From NCBI RefSeq assembly GCF_044373315.1, contig NZ_JBILQK010000006.1, positions 1 to 64,000 on the forward strand: a stretch of 64,000 nt of DNA, in the 5' to 3' direction. Shown piece by piece: positions 36,924-48,293 of this stretch. The first letter of the stretch is position 1, and the number at the start of each line of letters is the position of its first letter. The notes under the pieces are model-generated. The model saw only the letters and a program-made list of their open reading frames with translations. It was not told the origin of the DNA and made no database searches. The position numbers and the translations under genes were made by a program. Source of the stretch: JACDQM01 sp044373315. Its GTDB lineage: Bacteria; Pseudomonadota; Gammaproteobacteria; Burkholderiales; Burkholderiaceae_C.

Positions 36924-38402
36924 TCAGTGGCCCAAGGCCATGATGGCCTGGGCACAGAGGGCCATCAAACCGCCGGGCAGCAGGCCGAAGATCAGCACGG
37001 CAGCGCCGTTGATCGAGAGCACAGCGCGCATGTCCGCTGGAGCGCGGAGCTCGGCAGTATCCGTCGGCGCATCAAAGAACATCGTCTTGATGACACGCAG
37101 GTAGTAGTAGGCACCGATCAAGGACATCACCACCGCCGCAATCGCCATGCCGATGTACAGGCTCTGCCCCGTGGCAACCAGGGCCTGCAGCACGGACAGC
37201 TTGGCATAGAAGCCCGCGGTAGGCGGGATGCCGGCCAGCGACAGCATGAACAAGGTCATCAGCGCTGCATACCAGGGACTGCGCTTGGCCAGACCGGCGA
37301 GGTCTGCAATCTCCTCAGCCTCATGGCCTTGGCGGGAAAGCAGCAAGATGATGCCGAAGCTACCCAACGTCGTCATCACGTAGACGACCAAGTAGAACAT
37401 CGCTGAGCTGTAGGCATTGGTGGCCGGCAGCGAGCTGCCCCCGATCACGCCAGCGGCCATGGCCAGCAGCATGAAGCCCATCTGCGCGATGGTCGAGTAG
37501 GCCAGCATGCGCTTAAGGTTGGTCTGTGCGATGGCGGCCAGGTTGCCTGTCACCAGCGACACCACGGACAGCACCAGCAGCATCTGCTGCCAGTCGAAGG
37601 CCAAAGGCATCATGCCTTCCACCAGCAGGCGCATGGTGATGGCAAATGCAGCCAGCTTCGGGGCCGCACCGATCAGCAGCGTCACGGCGGTCGGGGCGCC
37701 TTGGTAGACATCGGGCACCCACATGTGGAATGGTGCTGCGCCGAGCTTGAAGGCTAGGCCGGCGACGATGAAGACGACGCCGAAGACCAATACCGACTTG
37801 TTCGGTGCGCCGCTGGTCACGACCTGCAAGACCTCAGGAATCGACAGCGAGCCGGTGGCGCCATACATCATCGACAAGCCATAGAGCAGGAAGCCGCTGG
37901 CCAGCGCGCCGAGCACGAAGTACTTCATCGCCGCTTCGGTCGAGATCACATGGTCCCGACGCAGTGCTACCAGAGCGTAGAGCGACAGGCTCATCAACTC
38001 CAACCCGAGGTAGATCACCAGGAAGTTGGAGGCTTGCAGCATCACGCAGATACCGAGCAAGGAGAACAAGCTGAGGGTGAAGAGCTCCCCTTTCAGGATG
38101 TCCCGCTCGGCCGCATAGGGACGGGCATAGACCAGGGTCACCAGCGTTGCAAGGCAGGCGAAGAAGGCCAGCAGGTGGCCCATCGGGTCGGCGACCACCA
38201 TGCCTTGCATCGCGATCTGGGTTTCACCAGCGTTGAAGTAACTCAGGTGCATGGCGCCCACGACCACCAGGGTCAGCTGGGTCAGCCAGTAGGTTGGGCG
38301 GCGTTGCGGGTCAGTGACCCACAGATCGACCAGAGCGACCACGCAGGCCATGGTCAGCAGAATGATTTCGGGATAAACCGCGAGCCAGTTGAAGGAGTTC
38401 AT
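36924..38402 (-). CDS. nuoN: NADH-quinone oxidoreductase subunit N
   Basis: A 492-residue antiporter-like membrane subunit of complex I with about 14 spans, in the proton-pumping arm. The key features of the family are seen: MSLSLYALVALRRDHVISTEAAMKYFVLGALASGFLLYG near residue 137, and FKLGAAPFHMWVPDVYQGAPTAVT near 222 with the broken-helix Lys. It is the last of the 14 nuo genes, 14 bases after nuoM. Confidence 0.97.
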   Translation of the reverse strand: MNSFNWLAVYPEIILLTMACVVALVDLWVTDPQRRPTYWLTQLTLVVVGAMHLSYFNAGETQIAMQGMVVADPMGHLLAFFACLATLVTLVYARPYAAERDILKGELFTLSLFSLLGICVMLQASNFLVIYLGLELMSLSLYALVALRRDHVISTEAAMKYFVLGALASGFLLYGLSMMYGATGSLSIPEVLQVVTSGAPNKSVLVFGVVFIVAGLAFKLGAAPFHMWVPDVYQGAPTAVTLLIGAAPKLAAFAITMRLLVEGMMPLAFDWQQMLLVLSVVSLVTGNLAAIAQTNLKRMLAYSTIAQMGFMLLAMAAGVIGGSSLPATNAYSSAMFYLVVYVMTTLGSFGIILLLSRQGHEAEEIADLAGLAKRSPWYAALMTLFMLSLAGIPPTAGFYAKLSVLQALVATGQSLYIGMAIAAVVMSLIGAYYYLRVIKTMFFDAPTDTAELRAPADMRAVLSINGAAVLIFGLLPGGLMALCAQAIMALGH

Positions 38403-38416
38403 TTTCGGTCAGGCCC

Positions 38417-39892
38417 TCAGTTCAGTTTGCTGGTGGCCACATGCTTGAGCAGCTCGGTGACCGAGACCTGCATCACATCTGTGAACGGTTTGGGGTACAC
38501 GCCCATCCAGATCACGGCAACGGCCAGCACGGCCAGCATGGTGAATTCGCGGGCGTTGATGTCCTTGAGTTCACGCACATGGTCGTTGGTGATCGCGCCA
38601 AAGTAGACGCGCTTGTACATCCACAGCGTGTAGGCAGCGCCGAAGATCAGTGCCGTAGCTGCGATCGCGCCCAGCCAGAAGTTGTACTTCACCGTGCCGA
38701 GGATCACCATCCACTCGCCGACGAAACCAGCGGTCGCCGGCAGGCCGCAATTAGCCATGGCGAACAGCAGCGCGAAGGCGGCAAACTTGGGCATCGTGTT
38801 GACGACACCGCCATAGGCGGCGATCTCGCGGCTGTGCACCCGGTCGTACAGCACGCCGATGCACAGAAACATGGCGCCGGAGACGAAACCGTGCGAGATC
38901 ATCTGCACCAGCGCGCCAGCCACCCCCAGTTCGTTGAAGATGAAGAAGCCCAGCGTAACGAAGCCCATATGCGCGATCGACGAATAGGCGACCAGCTTCT
39001 TCATGTCCTGCTGCACCAGGGCCACCAGACCAATATAGACCACGGCGATCAACGACAGCGTGATCATGAGCCAGTCAAACTCGCGGGCAGCATCCGGGGC
39101 GATCGGCATCGAGAAACGCAGGAAGCCGTAGGCGCCCAGCTTCAGCATGATGGCGGCCAGCACCACCGAGCCGCCGGTGGGCGCCTCGACGTGGGCATCC
39201 GGAAGCCAGGTGTGCACCGGCCACATCGGCACTTTCACAGAGAAGGCAGCAAAGAAGGCAAAGAACAGCAGGGTCTGCGCGTTCAATGGCAGCGGCAGCT
39301 TGTGCCAGGTCTGGATGTCGAAGCTGCCACCGGACTTGACGTACAGGTACAGCAAGGCAATCAGCATCAGCAGCGAACCGGCCAGCGTGTAGAGGAAGAA
39401 CTTGAACGCGGCATAGACGCGACGAGGCCCACCCCAGACGCCGATGATGATGTACATCGGAATCAGCGTCGCCTCGAAGAACACATAGAACAGCATGCCG
39501 TCCAGTGCCGAGAACACGCCGACCATCAGGCCGGACAGGATCAGGAAGGCGCCCATGTACTGATGGACGCGATCCTCGATCACCTCCCAGGCCGCGACCA
39601 CGACGATCACGGTGATGAAGGCGGTCAGCGGCACGAACCACATCGAGATGCCGTCCACGCCGAGGTGGTAGTGGATGTTGAAGCGCTCGATCCACAGCAG
39701 CTTCTCGCTGAACTGCATGGCAGCGCTCGAGGTGTCGAATCCACTGATGAGCGGCAGCGTCACCGCGAAGCTCGCCAGAGCGGCAATCAAAGCCATCCAG
39801 CGCACATTGTTGGCCTGGTTGTCACGCCCATAAGCCAGCAGCACCAAGCCGCTGACGATGGGCAACCAGATAGCAAGACTAAGCAATCCCAT
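38417..39892 (-). CDS. nuoM: NADH-quinone oxidoreductase subunit M
   Basis: A 491-residue antiporter-like subunit with about 14 spans. FHYHLGVDGISMWFVPLTAF-type motif appears near residue 74, VKVPMWPVHTWLPDAHVEAPTGGSV near 218 (Lys-carrying helix), and YSSIAHMGFVTLGFF near 300. It translocates protons in the membrane arm. Starts 18 bases after nuoL. Confidence 0.97.
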   Translation of the reverse strand: MGLLSLAIWLPIVSGLVLLAYGRDNQANNVRWMALIAALASFAVTLPLISGFDTSSAAMQFSEKLLWIERFNIHYHLGVDGISMWFVPLTAFITVIVVVAAWEVIEDRVHQYMGAFLILSGLMVGVFSALDGMLFYVFFEATLIPMYIIIGVWGGPRRVYAAFKFFLYTLAGSLLMLIALLYLYVKSGGSFDIQTWHKLPLPLNAQTLLFFAFFAAFSVKVPMWPVHTWLPDAHVEAPTGGSVVLAAIMLKLGAYGFLRFSMPIAPDAAREFDWLMITLSLIAVVYIGLVALVQQDMKKLVAYSSIAHMGFVTLGFFIFNELGVAGALVQMISHGFVSGAMFLCIGVLYDRVHSREIAAYGGVVNTMPKFAAFALLFAMANCGLPATAGFVGEWMVILGTVKYNFWLGAIAATALIFGAAYTLWMYKRVYFGAITNDHVRELKDINAREFTMLAVLAVAVIWMGVYPKPFTDVMQVSVTELLKHVATSKLN

Positions 39893-39910
39893 TCTTGTTC
39901 TCCGCCCTGA

Positions 39911-41956
39911 TCAAAGACCTGCCAAGGCCTTGAATTGGGGCCATATGTAGGGCCACAGCTGCCAGCTCATCAGGCCGATCACGCCAAGAATCATCACCAG
40001 CGCGTACCAATAGAGGTGGCCGGTCTGGACGCGGCGCACGATGCCGGCAATGCCGCCGACCATGCGCGCCGAGCCGTTGACGATCACGCCGTCGATGATG
40101 GCCTGATCGCCACCCTTCCAGAGGCCGGTTCCGAGACCGCGCGCGGCACGCGCCAGGATGTTCTCGTTGATCCAGTCCATGAAGTACTTGTTCTCCATGA
40201 CCACGACCAGCGGGCGAAGGACCCTGCCCAGCGTGGCCGGGATGGCGGGAGCGATGATGTAGAACACATAGGCGGTCACGACACCGCCCAGCGCCAGCCA
40301 GAACGGGAGCGTCTGCAGACCATGCAAGGCCATCGCGCCAGCGCCATGGAAATGCTCGGTCAGGTACTTCATCGCCTGATGGATGTCGTGGTTGACGAAG
40401 ATCGCGTCCTTGAACAGATCGCCGAACAGCATCGGCTGAATCGCCATGAAACCGATCACCACCGACGGGATGGCCAGCAGGATGAGCGGTGCGGTGACCA
40501 CCCAGGGCGACTCATGCGGCTCATGGTGTTCACCATGGTCGTCGTGGTGGTCATGCTCGCCCGGGAACGGCTTGTGATGGAAGTTTTCCTTGCCGTGGAA
40601 GACCAGGAAATACATGCGGAAGGAGTAGAACGCAGTCACGAACACGCCGGCAACGACGGCGAAGTAGGCGAAGCTGGCGGCAGGCAGATTGCTGGCGCCG
40701 ACGGCCAGAATGATCGAGTCCTTCGAGAAGAAACCCGAGAACAGCGGCGTGCCGATCAGCGCCAGCGAGCCCAGCAACGAGGTGATCCAGGTGATGGGCA
40801 TGTACTTGCGCAGGCCGCCCATGTTGCGGATGTCCTGATCATGGTGCATGCCAATGATCACCGAGCCGGCGCCGAGGAACAGCAGGGCCTTGAAGAAGGC
40901 GTGCGTCATCAGATGGAACACGGCCACCGAGTAGGCTGAGACGCCCAGCGCCACTGTCATATAGCCCAGTTGCGACAGCGTCGAATAGGCCACCACGCGC
41001 TTGATGTCGTTCTGGATGATGCCCAGGAAGCCCATGAACAGCGCAGTGATCGCGCCGATCACCAGCACGAAGTTCAGTGCGGTGTCCGACAGCTCGAACA
41101 GCGGGCTGAAGCGCGCGACCATGAAGATGCCGGCCGTCACCATAGTTGCCGCGTGGATCAGTGCGGAGATCGGCGTAGGGCCTTCCATCGAGTCGGGCAG
41201 CCAGACATGCAGGGGGAACTGCGCGCTCTTGCCCATCGCGCCGATGAACAGGCAGATGCACGCCACTGTCAGCATCATCCAGTCGCTGCCCCACAGCGGC
41301 ATGTTGAATTTGATCTGCGAGAGTTCGCCCGCCTTGGCAAAGGTCTCGGTGTAGTTCAGCGAACCGCCGTAGGCTACCAGCAGACCGATGCCGAGGATGA
41401 AGCCGAAGTCACCCACCCGGTTGACCAGGAAGGCCTTCATATTGGCGAAGATGGCTGTCGGCTTGGTGTACCAGAAGCCGATCAGCAGATAAGACACCAG
41501 GCCCACCGCTTCCCAACCGAAGAACAGCTGCAGCATGTTGTTGCTCATCACGAGCATCAACATCGAGAAGGTGAACAGCGAGATGTAGCTGAAGAAGCGC
41601 TGGTAGCCCGGATCTTCTTCCATGTAGCCGATGGTGTAGATGTGGACCATCAGCGACACAAAGGTCACCACGCACATCATCATCGCGCTTAGGCCGTCGA
41701 CCAGGAACCCGATCTCCATCTTCAGGCCGCCGATGACCATCCACTCATAGAGCGTCTGGTTGAAGCGTGCGCCGTCGATGGCGACCGACTTCAGCGTCAT
41801 TGCCGAGATGATGAAGGCGATCAGCACGCCCAGGATCGTGACCCAGTGCGTCAGGCGGCGGCCGATCAGGTTGCCGAAGAAACCGGCGACGATGGCACCA
41901 ACCAGCGGCGCCATCGGCACCGCCAGCAGCATGTTCTGTGAGAGTGTTGCGGACAT
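39911..41956 (-). CDS. nuoL: NADH-quinone oxidoreductase subunit L
   Basis: A 681-residue antiporter-like subunit, the most distal pump of complex I, with about 16 spans and the long lateral helix at the C-terminus. GKSAQFPLHVWLPDSMEGPTPISALIHAATMV near residue 240 is the family signature. A His-rich cytosol-side loop (EHDHHDDHGEHHEPHE, residues about 468-483) precedes the lateral-helix region and is unusually rich in His and Asp. Confidence 0.97.
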   Translation of the reverse strand: MSATLSQNMLLAVPMAPLVGAIVAGFFGNLIGRRLTHWVTILGVLIAFIISAMTLKSVAIDGARFNQTLYEWMVIGGLKMEIGFLVDGLSAMMMCVVTFVSLMVHIYTIGYMEEDPGYQRFFSYISLFTFSMLMLVMSNNMLQLFFGWEAVGLVSYLLIGFWYTKPTAIFANMKAFLVNRVGDFGFILGIGLLVAYGGSLNYTETFAKAGELSQIKFNMPLWGSDWMMLTVACICLFIGAMGKSAQFPLHVWLPDSMEGPTPISALIHAATMVTAGIFMVARFSPLFELSDTALNFVLVIGAITALFMGFLGIIQNDIKRVVAYSTLSQLGYMTVALGVSAYSVAVFHLMTHAFFKALLFLGAGSVIIGMHHDQDIRNMGGLRKYMPITWITSLLGSLALIGTPLFSGFFSKDSIILAVGASNLPAASFAYFAVVAGVFVTAFYSFRMYFLVFHGKENFHHKPFPGEHDHHDDHGEHHEPHESPWVVTAPLILLAIPSVVIGFMAIQPMLFGDLFKDAIFVNHDIHQAMKYLTEHFHGAGAMALHGLQTLPFWLALGGVVTAYVFYIIAPAIPATLGRVLRPLVVVMENKYFMDWINENILARAARGLGTGLWKGGDQAIIDGVIVNGSARMVGGIAGIVRRVQTGHLYWYALVMILGVIGLMSWQLWPYIWPQFKALAGL

Positions 41957-41963
41957 GTTCTGC

Positions 41964-42275
41964 TTAGCCCTTCAAGGCGTCCAGTTCTTCCACATTGATG
42001 CTGGCGCGGTTGCGGAACACGACCACCAGAATCGCCAGACCGATGGCCGACTCAGCGGCTGCCACGGTGAGGATGAAGAAGACGAAGACCTGTCCCGCCA
42101 TATCGCCCAGATAGTGCGAGAAGGCCACGAAGTTCAGGTTGACCGCCAGCAGCATCAGCTCGATAGCCATCAGCAGCACGATCAGGTTCTTGCGGTTCAG
42201 GAAGATGCCGATCACCGACAGCGCAAACAAGATTGCGCCCAGCGTCAGGAAATGCCCGAGAGTCAATCCGGCCAT
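41964..42275 (-). CDS. nuoK: NADH-quinone oxidoreductase subunit K
   Basis: A 103-residue three-span subunit. LIVLLMAIELMLLAVNLNFVAFS contains the membrane Glu of the proton path (about residue 38), and a second Glu sits in AAESAIGLAI near residue 74. Start ATG at 42275 shares one base with the nuoJ stop. Confidence 0.97.
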   Translation of the reverse strand: MAGLTLGHFLTLGAILFALSVIGIFLNRKNLIVLLMAIELMLLAVNLNFVAFSHYLGDMAGQVFVFFILTVAAAESAIGLAILVVVFRNRASINVEELDALKG

Positions 42276-42910
42276 CAGACGCCTCCGTTGCTGTTGTTGT
42301 CGGCCGCCGGCGCTTCGACCGTCGGCTTGACCTTGATGATGCGCAGGCGGTCCGCCTTGGTGACCTTCACCTGTTCGGCAGGGTTCTGGTAGCGCGAGTC
42401 CTTGCGTTGACGCAGCGTGAGCGCAATCGCAGCGATGATGGCCACCAGCAGCAGTACGGCAGCGATCTGCAGCGGGTACAGGTAGTGGGTGTAGATCTCG
42501 ATGCCCAGGAGCTTGGTGTTCCCCATCTTCGCGGCGGCCGGGCTCAGTTCAGGCACGTTGCTGACGCGGAATCCGCTCATCAGGATGGCGGCCATCTCCA
42601 GTGCGATCAGGGCACCGACGAATCCGGCGAGCGGCAGATGCTTGTAGAAGCCCTCGCGCACCCGGTCAGAGCCGATGTCCAGCATCATCACGACGAAGAG
42701 GAACAGCACCATCACGGCGCCGATGTAGACGAGCACCAGCGTGATAGCCAGGAATTCGGCCTTCAGCAGCATCCAGATGCAGGACGCACTGAAGAAAGCC
42801 AGAATCAGGAACAGGGCCGAGTGGACGGTGCTGCGCGCAGTGATCACGCGAAACGATGCCCCCAAGAGAACAGCCGAGAAAAAGTAGAAGAGCGCGGTGA
42901 TGGTGTCCAT
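42275..42910 (-). CDS. nuoJ: NADH-quinone oxidoreductase subunit J
   Basis: A 211-residue five-span subunit. VYIGAVMVLFLFVVMMLDIG (residues about 61-80) is the conserved pi-bulge helix. The C-terminal 40 residues form a soluble, Lys/Asn-rich tail. ATG 42910 gives the normal start; an in-frame ATG at 42934 would add eight residues. The gap after nuoI is 59 bases, with no gene. Confidence 0.96.
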   Translation of the reverse strand: MDTITALFYFFSAVLLGASFRVITARSTVHSALFLILAFFSASCIWMLLKAEFLAITLVLVYIGAVMVLFLFVVMMLDIGSDRVREGFYKHLPLAGFVGALIALEMAAILMSGFRVSNVPELSPAAAKMGNTKLLGIEIYTHYLYPLQIAAVLLLVAIIAAIALTLRQRKDSRYQNPAEQVKVTKADRLRIIKVKPTVEAPAADNNSNGGV

Positions 42911-42969
42911 GCGATTCCCGCAGGTACTGCTCAAGCTTGCGTCCTGCGGCTAGGCAGGACGCGCAGGCT

Positions 42970-43458
42970 TCAGCGGTACTTGGCGTCGGCCTCCTTGCTG
43001 GCAGCGATTTCTGGTTCGAAGCGATCCCCGACAGCCAGCAGCATCTCCTTGGTGAAGTAGAGGTCGCCGCGCTTTTCGCCGTGGTATTCGAAGATATTGG
43101 TCTCGACGATCGAGTCCACCGGGCAGCTTTCTTCGCAGAAGCCGCAGAAGATGCACTTGGTCAGGTCGATGTCATAGCGGGTGGTGCGACGCGATCCGTC
43201 GGCTCGCACATCGCTTTCGATGGTGATCGCCATCGCGGGGCAGACGGCTTCGCACAGCTTGCAGGCGATGCAGCGCTCTTCCCCGTTTTCATAACGGCGC
43301 AGTGCATGCAGGCCGCGGAAGCGCGGCGACAGCGGCGTCTTCTCTTCCGGGAACTGCACCGTGATGTTGCGCGACAGGAAATGGCGGCCGGTCAGGGCCA
43401 TGCCCTTGAACAGCTCGGTGAGCATGAAGCTCTTGACGAAATGGCTGAAGGAGCTCAT
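42970..43458 (-). CDS. nuoI: NADH-quinone oxidoreductase subunit I
   Basis: A 162-residue protein with two [4Fe-4S] clusters (N6a, N6b). Ligands are Cys63/66/69/73 and Cys102/105/108/112 in the two CxxCxxCxxxCP motifs (ERCIACKLCEAVCP, KCIFCGFCEESCP). It passes electrons from NuoG to NuoB in the peripheral arm. Starts 10 bases after nuoH. Confidence 0.98.
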   Translation of the reverse strand: MSSFSHFVKSFMLTELFKGMALTGRHFLSRNITVQFPEEKTPLSPRFRGLHALRRYENGEERCIACKLCEAVCPAMAITIESDVRADGSRRTTRYDIDLTKCIFCGFCEESCPVDSIVETNIFEYHGEKRGDLYFTKEMLLAVGDRFEPEIAASKEADAKYR

Positions 43459-43468
43459 TGCAGCAGAC

Positions 43469-44566
43469 TCACTTCCAGATATTGAACGGAGACTGGATCC
43501 ACAGGCCGACGACGACCAGCCAGATCAGAGTGACCGGAATGAAGATCTTCCAGCCCAGACGCATGATCTGGTCGTAGCGGAAGCGCGGGAATGTGGCGCG
43601 AACCCAGAGGAACATCGTCACGACAAAGAAGGTCTTGCCGAACAGCCAGGCCCAGTTCCAGAACGCCATCGTGTTCTGGATGAAGCTCGGAGTCTCCATG
43701 CCGAACAGGCTGAACGAGATCGGTGCCGACCAGCCACCCAGGAACAGGATCACCGCCAGTGCAGAGACCAGGATCATGTTGGCGTACTCGGCCAGGAAGA
43801 ACATCGCGAACGACATGCCCGAGTACTCGATCATGTGGCCAGCCACGATTTCGGATTCGCCTTCCACCACGTCAAACGGGTGACGGTTGGTCTCGGCCAG
43901 GCCGGAGATGAAGTAGACGACGAAGATGGGCAGCAGCGGCAGCCAATTCCACGAAAGGAAGGTCAGGCCCATGTCGGCGAACATGCCCTGGGTCTGCAGC
44001 ACGACGATGTCCGTCATGTACATGCTGCCTGACACCATCAGCACGACCACCAGGCAGAAGCCCATTGCGATCTCGTAGGACACCATCTGCGCCGAGGCAC
44101 GCAGCGCGCCGAGGAAGGCGTACTTCGAGTTCGAGGCCCAGCCGGCGATGATGACGCCATAGACCTCCAGCGAGGTGATGGCCATCAGGAACAGCAGGCC
44201 GGCGTTCACGTTGGCGACCGCTGCGTCTGGGCCGAACGGGATCACCGCCCACGCTGCCAGCGCCGGCATGATGGTCATGATTGGGCCGAGGAAGAACAGG
44301 CCCTTGCTGGCCGCTGTCGGGACGATGATCTCCTTGAAGATCAGCTTCACGGCGTCAGCAATTGGGGTCAGCAGGCCGTAGGGACCGACACGGTTCGGGC
44401 CTGGTCGGATCTGTGACCAGCCAATCGCCTTGCGCTCCCACAGGGTCAGGTAGGCAACGCAGAGCATCAGCGGCGCAACCACCGCGATGATCTTGATCAG
44501 GCTCCAGACCACAGGCCAGAAACCGCCCAGCAGTGCACTGCCGGATTGGTAGAGGGTTTCGATCAT
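43469..44566 (-). CDS. nuoH: NADH-quinone oxidoreductase subunit H
   Basis: A 365-residue eight-span subunit that links the quinone site to the membrane arm. ERKAIGWSQIRPGPNRVGPYGLLTPIADAVKL near residue 49 is the diagnostic loop, and ETNRHPFDVVEGESEIVAGHMIEYSG near 225 holds the acidic cluster of the proton path. Confidence 0.98.
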   Translation of the reverse strand: MIETLYQSGSALLGGFWPVVWSLIKIIAVVAPLMLCVAYLTLWERKAIGWSQIRPGPNRVGPYGLLTPIADAVKLIFKEIIVPTAASKGLFFLGPIMTIMPALAAWAVIPFGPDAAVANVNAGLLFLMAITSLEVYGVIIAGWASNSKYAFLGALRASAQMVSYEIAMGFCLVVVLMVSGSMYMTDIVVLQTQGMFADMGLTFLSWNWLPLLPIFVVYFISGLAETNRHPFDVVEGESEIVAGHMIEYSGMSFAMFFLAEYANMILVSALAVILFLGGWSAPISFSLFGMETPSFIQNTMAFWNWAWLFGKTFFVVTMFLWVRATFPRFRYDQIMRLGWKIFIPVTLIWLVVVGLWIQSPFNIWK

Positions 44567-44582
44567 GGGGGTGTTCCTCGCC

Positions 44583-46913
44583 TCAGGCCTTGGTGACGCT
44601 CAAGGCGCCGAACATCGGGCCGAGGGCTGCTGTTTCGGGCAGGCCCGCCGGGACGCGCACGACCTGGTCGGGCAGGTCGGCTTCGAGCTGAGCGAAGAGC
44701 TCGGCGCTGCCTGCTCCTTCCTGGCTGATGCGGACGCGGCCACCGGGTTGCAGGCCCAGCTGGTTCCACAAGGCCGAGGACACGCCGGCGACGGCCGACT
44801 GCTTGGCGTCGATGGTGAGCTGCAGCGAGCTCGCATGGCGCACCAAGGCATCCGTGGCGTAGATCGGCACAGGGCTCAGGCGCTGCAGGCCTGAAGCGGC
44901 GCCCGCGATTGCCGGGACAGCCGAAGTGGCGTTCGACAAACGTGCGGCCAGGGCCGCGGTATCGACGCCCAAGGCTTCGTTGCGGACTTGCTCAGAGCTT
45001 TCTTGCGCGAAGGAGGACAGCCCAAGCAGGTTGCCCAGCACGCGCAGGATCTTCCAGCCGGGGCGGGTTTCGCCTTGCGGCTTCACCACGCCGACGAAAC
45101 TCTGGGCGCGGCCTTCAGCGTTGACGAAGGTGCCAGAGGATTCAGTGAACGGTGCCGTCGGCAGCAGTACATCAGCGTAGTCGAGTCCGCTCTTGAACGG
45201 GCTCATGACGACGACCATCTCGGCCGTTGCCAGCGCCTTGCTTGCGGCGGCTGGATTGGCGCCGTCCATAACCGGATCGACGTTCAGCAGCAGCAGGGCT
45301 TTCAAGCCGGCATCGCCGAGCATCTGGCCGGCATTCAAGCCGCCCTGCCCTGGCAAGGCATTCACCAACTGCGCGCCGACCGAGTTGGCCGCGTCCGTGA
45401 GGTAACCGACGCTGGCACCCGTCTGGGCGCCGATCCAGTTCGCCAAGGCCAGCAGGCTTGCGGCTTGCGGATGCTGGGCAGCGGCGTTGCCCAGCAGAAT
45501 GGCTTTTTGCTGACCCGACAAGAGCGCATCGGCGATGGCTTGGGCCGCTTCGTCGGCCTGGCCAGCTACCGGGGCGCTCACGCCAGTGGCGGCGGCAATC
45601 GCCGTGGCCACGTCAGCCAGTGCCTGTGCCCAATCCGACGGAGCGGCGGTCAGACGCGCAGAAACCGGCATCAGCCAATCCTCCGCGGCGGCGTTGATGC
45701 TCAGGATCTGTGCGCCATGGCGGGCAGCCTGGCGCAGGCGCTGCGCGAACAGCGGGTGGTCCTTTCGGAGGAAGGATCCGACCACCAGTGCGCGGTCGAG
45801 GCTCGACAGCGACTCGATCGAGGTGCCCAGCCACTGAGCCTTGCCGTCAGCCGCGCGGTTGCTGAAGTCGGCATGGCGCAGGCGGTAGTCGATGTTCTCG
45901 CTGCCAAGGCCGCGAACCAGTTGCTTCAGCAGATGCAGTTCTTCTACCGTGCTGTGGGCTGAGCCCAGCGCGCCGATGGCCGACGCGCCGTGATCGTTCT
46001 TGATCTGCTTCAGCCCGTTTGCGACGTACTCAAGCGCGGTGGTCCAGTCGACCGTCTTCCATGCGCCGCCCTGCTTGATCATGGGCTGTGTGAGACGCGC
46101 ATCGCTGTTCAGCGCCTCATAGGAGAAGCGGTCGCGGTCGGCGATCCAGCATTCGTTGACGGCTTCGTTCTCGAGCGGAACCACGCGCATCACCTGGTTG
46201 CCCTTGACCTGCACGATCAGGTTGGCACCGGTGGAGTCATGTGGGCTGACGCTCTTGCGACGTGCCAGTTCCCAGGTGCGGGCGCTGTAGCGGAAGGGCT
46301 TGCTTGTCAGTGCGCCGACCGGGCAGATGTCGATCATATTGCCCGACAACTCGGAGTTAACCGTGCGGCCGACAAAAGTCTGAATCTCGCTGTGCTCGCC
46401 GCGGTGGGCCATGCCCAGCTCCATCTGACCGGCAATCTCCTGGCCGAAACGGACGCAACGCGTGCAATGGATGCAGCGGCTCATTTCTTCCATGGAAACC
46501 AGCGGGCCGATGTTCTTGTGGAACACCACGCGTTTCTCTTCGCTGTAGCGCGACTGGCTGCCGCCGTAGCCCACGGCCAGATCCTGCAACTGGCACTCGC
46601 CGCCCTGGTCGCAGATCGGGCAATCCAGCGGGTGGTTGATCAGTAGGAACTCCATCACGCCTTGCTGGGCCTTGATGGCTTTATCGCTCTTGGTGCGCAC
46701 GATCATGCCTTGCGTCACCGGAGTCGCGCATGCCGGCATCGGCTTGGGCGCCTTCTCCACGTCCACCAGGCACATGCGGCAGTTGGCGGCGATGGAGAGC
46801 TTCTTGTGATAGCAGAAGTGCGGGATGTAGGTTCCGGCCTTTTCGGCGGCATGCATGACCATGCTGCCTTCCAGAACCTCAATCTTCTTGCCGTCGAGTT
46901 CGATTTCAACCAT
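44583..46913 (-). CDS. nuoG: NADH-quinone oxidoreductase subunit G
   Basis: A 776-residue Fe-S subunit. The N-terminal [2Fe-2S] cluster uses the Cys of HFCYHKKLSIAANCRMCLVDVE and the later PACATPV. A His/Cys-ligated [4Fe-4S] (LDCPICDQGGECQLQD) and a third CxxCxxC cluster (SRCIHCTRCVRFG) follow. The extra N7 cluster region of E. coli NuoG is not evident. The rest is a molybdopterin-oxidoreductase-like domain that no longer binds the cofactor. Confidence 0.97.
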   Translation of the reverse strand: MVEIELDGKKIEVLEGSMVMHAAEKAGTYIPHFCYHKKLSIAANCRMCLVDVEKAPKPMPACATPVTQGMIVRTKSDKAIKAQQGVMEFLLINHPLDCPICDQGGECQLQDLAVGYGGSQSRYSEEKRVVFHKNIGPLVSMEEMSRCIHCTRCVRFGQEIAGQMELGMAHRGEHSEIQTFVGRTVNSELSGNMIDICPVGALTSKPFRYSARTWELARRKSVSPHDSTGANLIVQVKGNQVMRVVPLENEAVNECWIADRDRFSYEALNSDARLTQPMIKQGGAWKTVDWTTALEYVANGLKQIKNDHGASAIGALGSAHSTVEELHLLKQLVRGLGSENIDYRLRHADFSNRAADGKAQWLGTSIESLSSLDRALVVGSFLRKDHPLFAQRLRQAARHGAQILSINAAAEDWLMPVSARLTAAPSDWAQALADVATAIAAATGVSAPVAGQADEAAQAIADALLSGQQKAILLGNAAAQHPQAASLLALANWIGAQTGASVGYLTDAANSVGAQLVNALPGQGGLNAGQMLGDAGLKALLLLNVDPVMDGANPAAASKALATAEMVVVMSPFKSGLDYADVLLPTAPFTESSGTFVNAEGRAQSFVGVVKPQGETRPGWKILRVLGNLLGLSSFAQESSEQVRNEALGVDTAALAARLSNATSAVPAIAGAASGLQRLSPVPIYATDALVRHASSLQLTIDAKQSAVAGVSSALWNQLGLQPGGRVRISQEGAGSAELFAQLEADLPDQVVRVPAGLPETAALGPMFGALSVTKA

Positions 46914-46945
46914 AGCTTGTCCTGGCTTCAGTCCTGCTCTGCCGA

Positions 46946-48283
<1,338 letters not shown>

Positions 48284-48293
48284 GCTTTTGCCC

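Noticed and set aside
38441..39910. Long open frame antisense to nuoM
   Set aside because: His/Asp/Gln-rich shadow of a membrane-protein gene with no family features.
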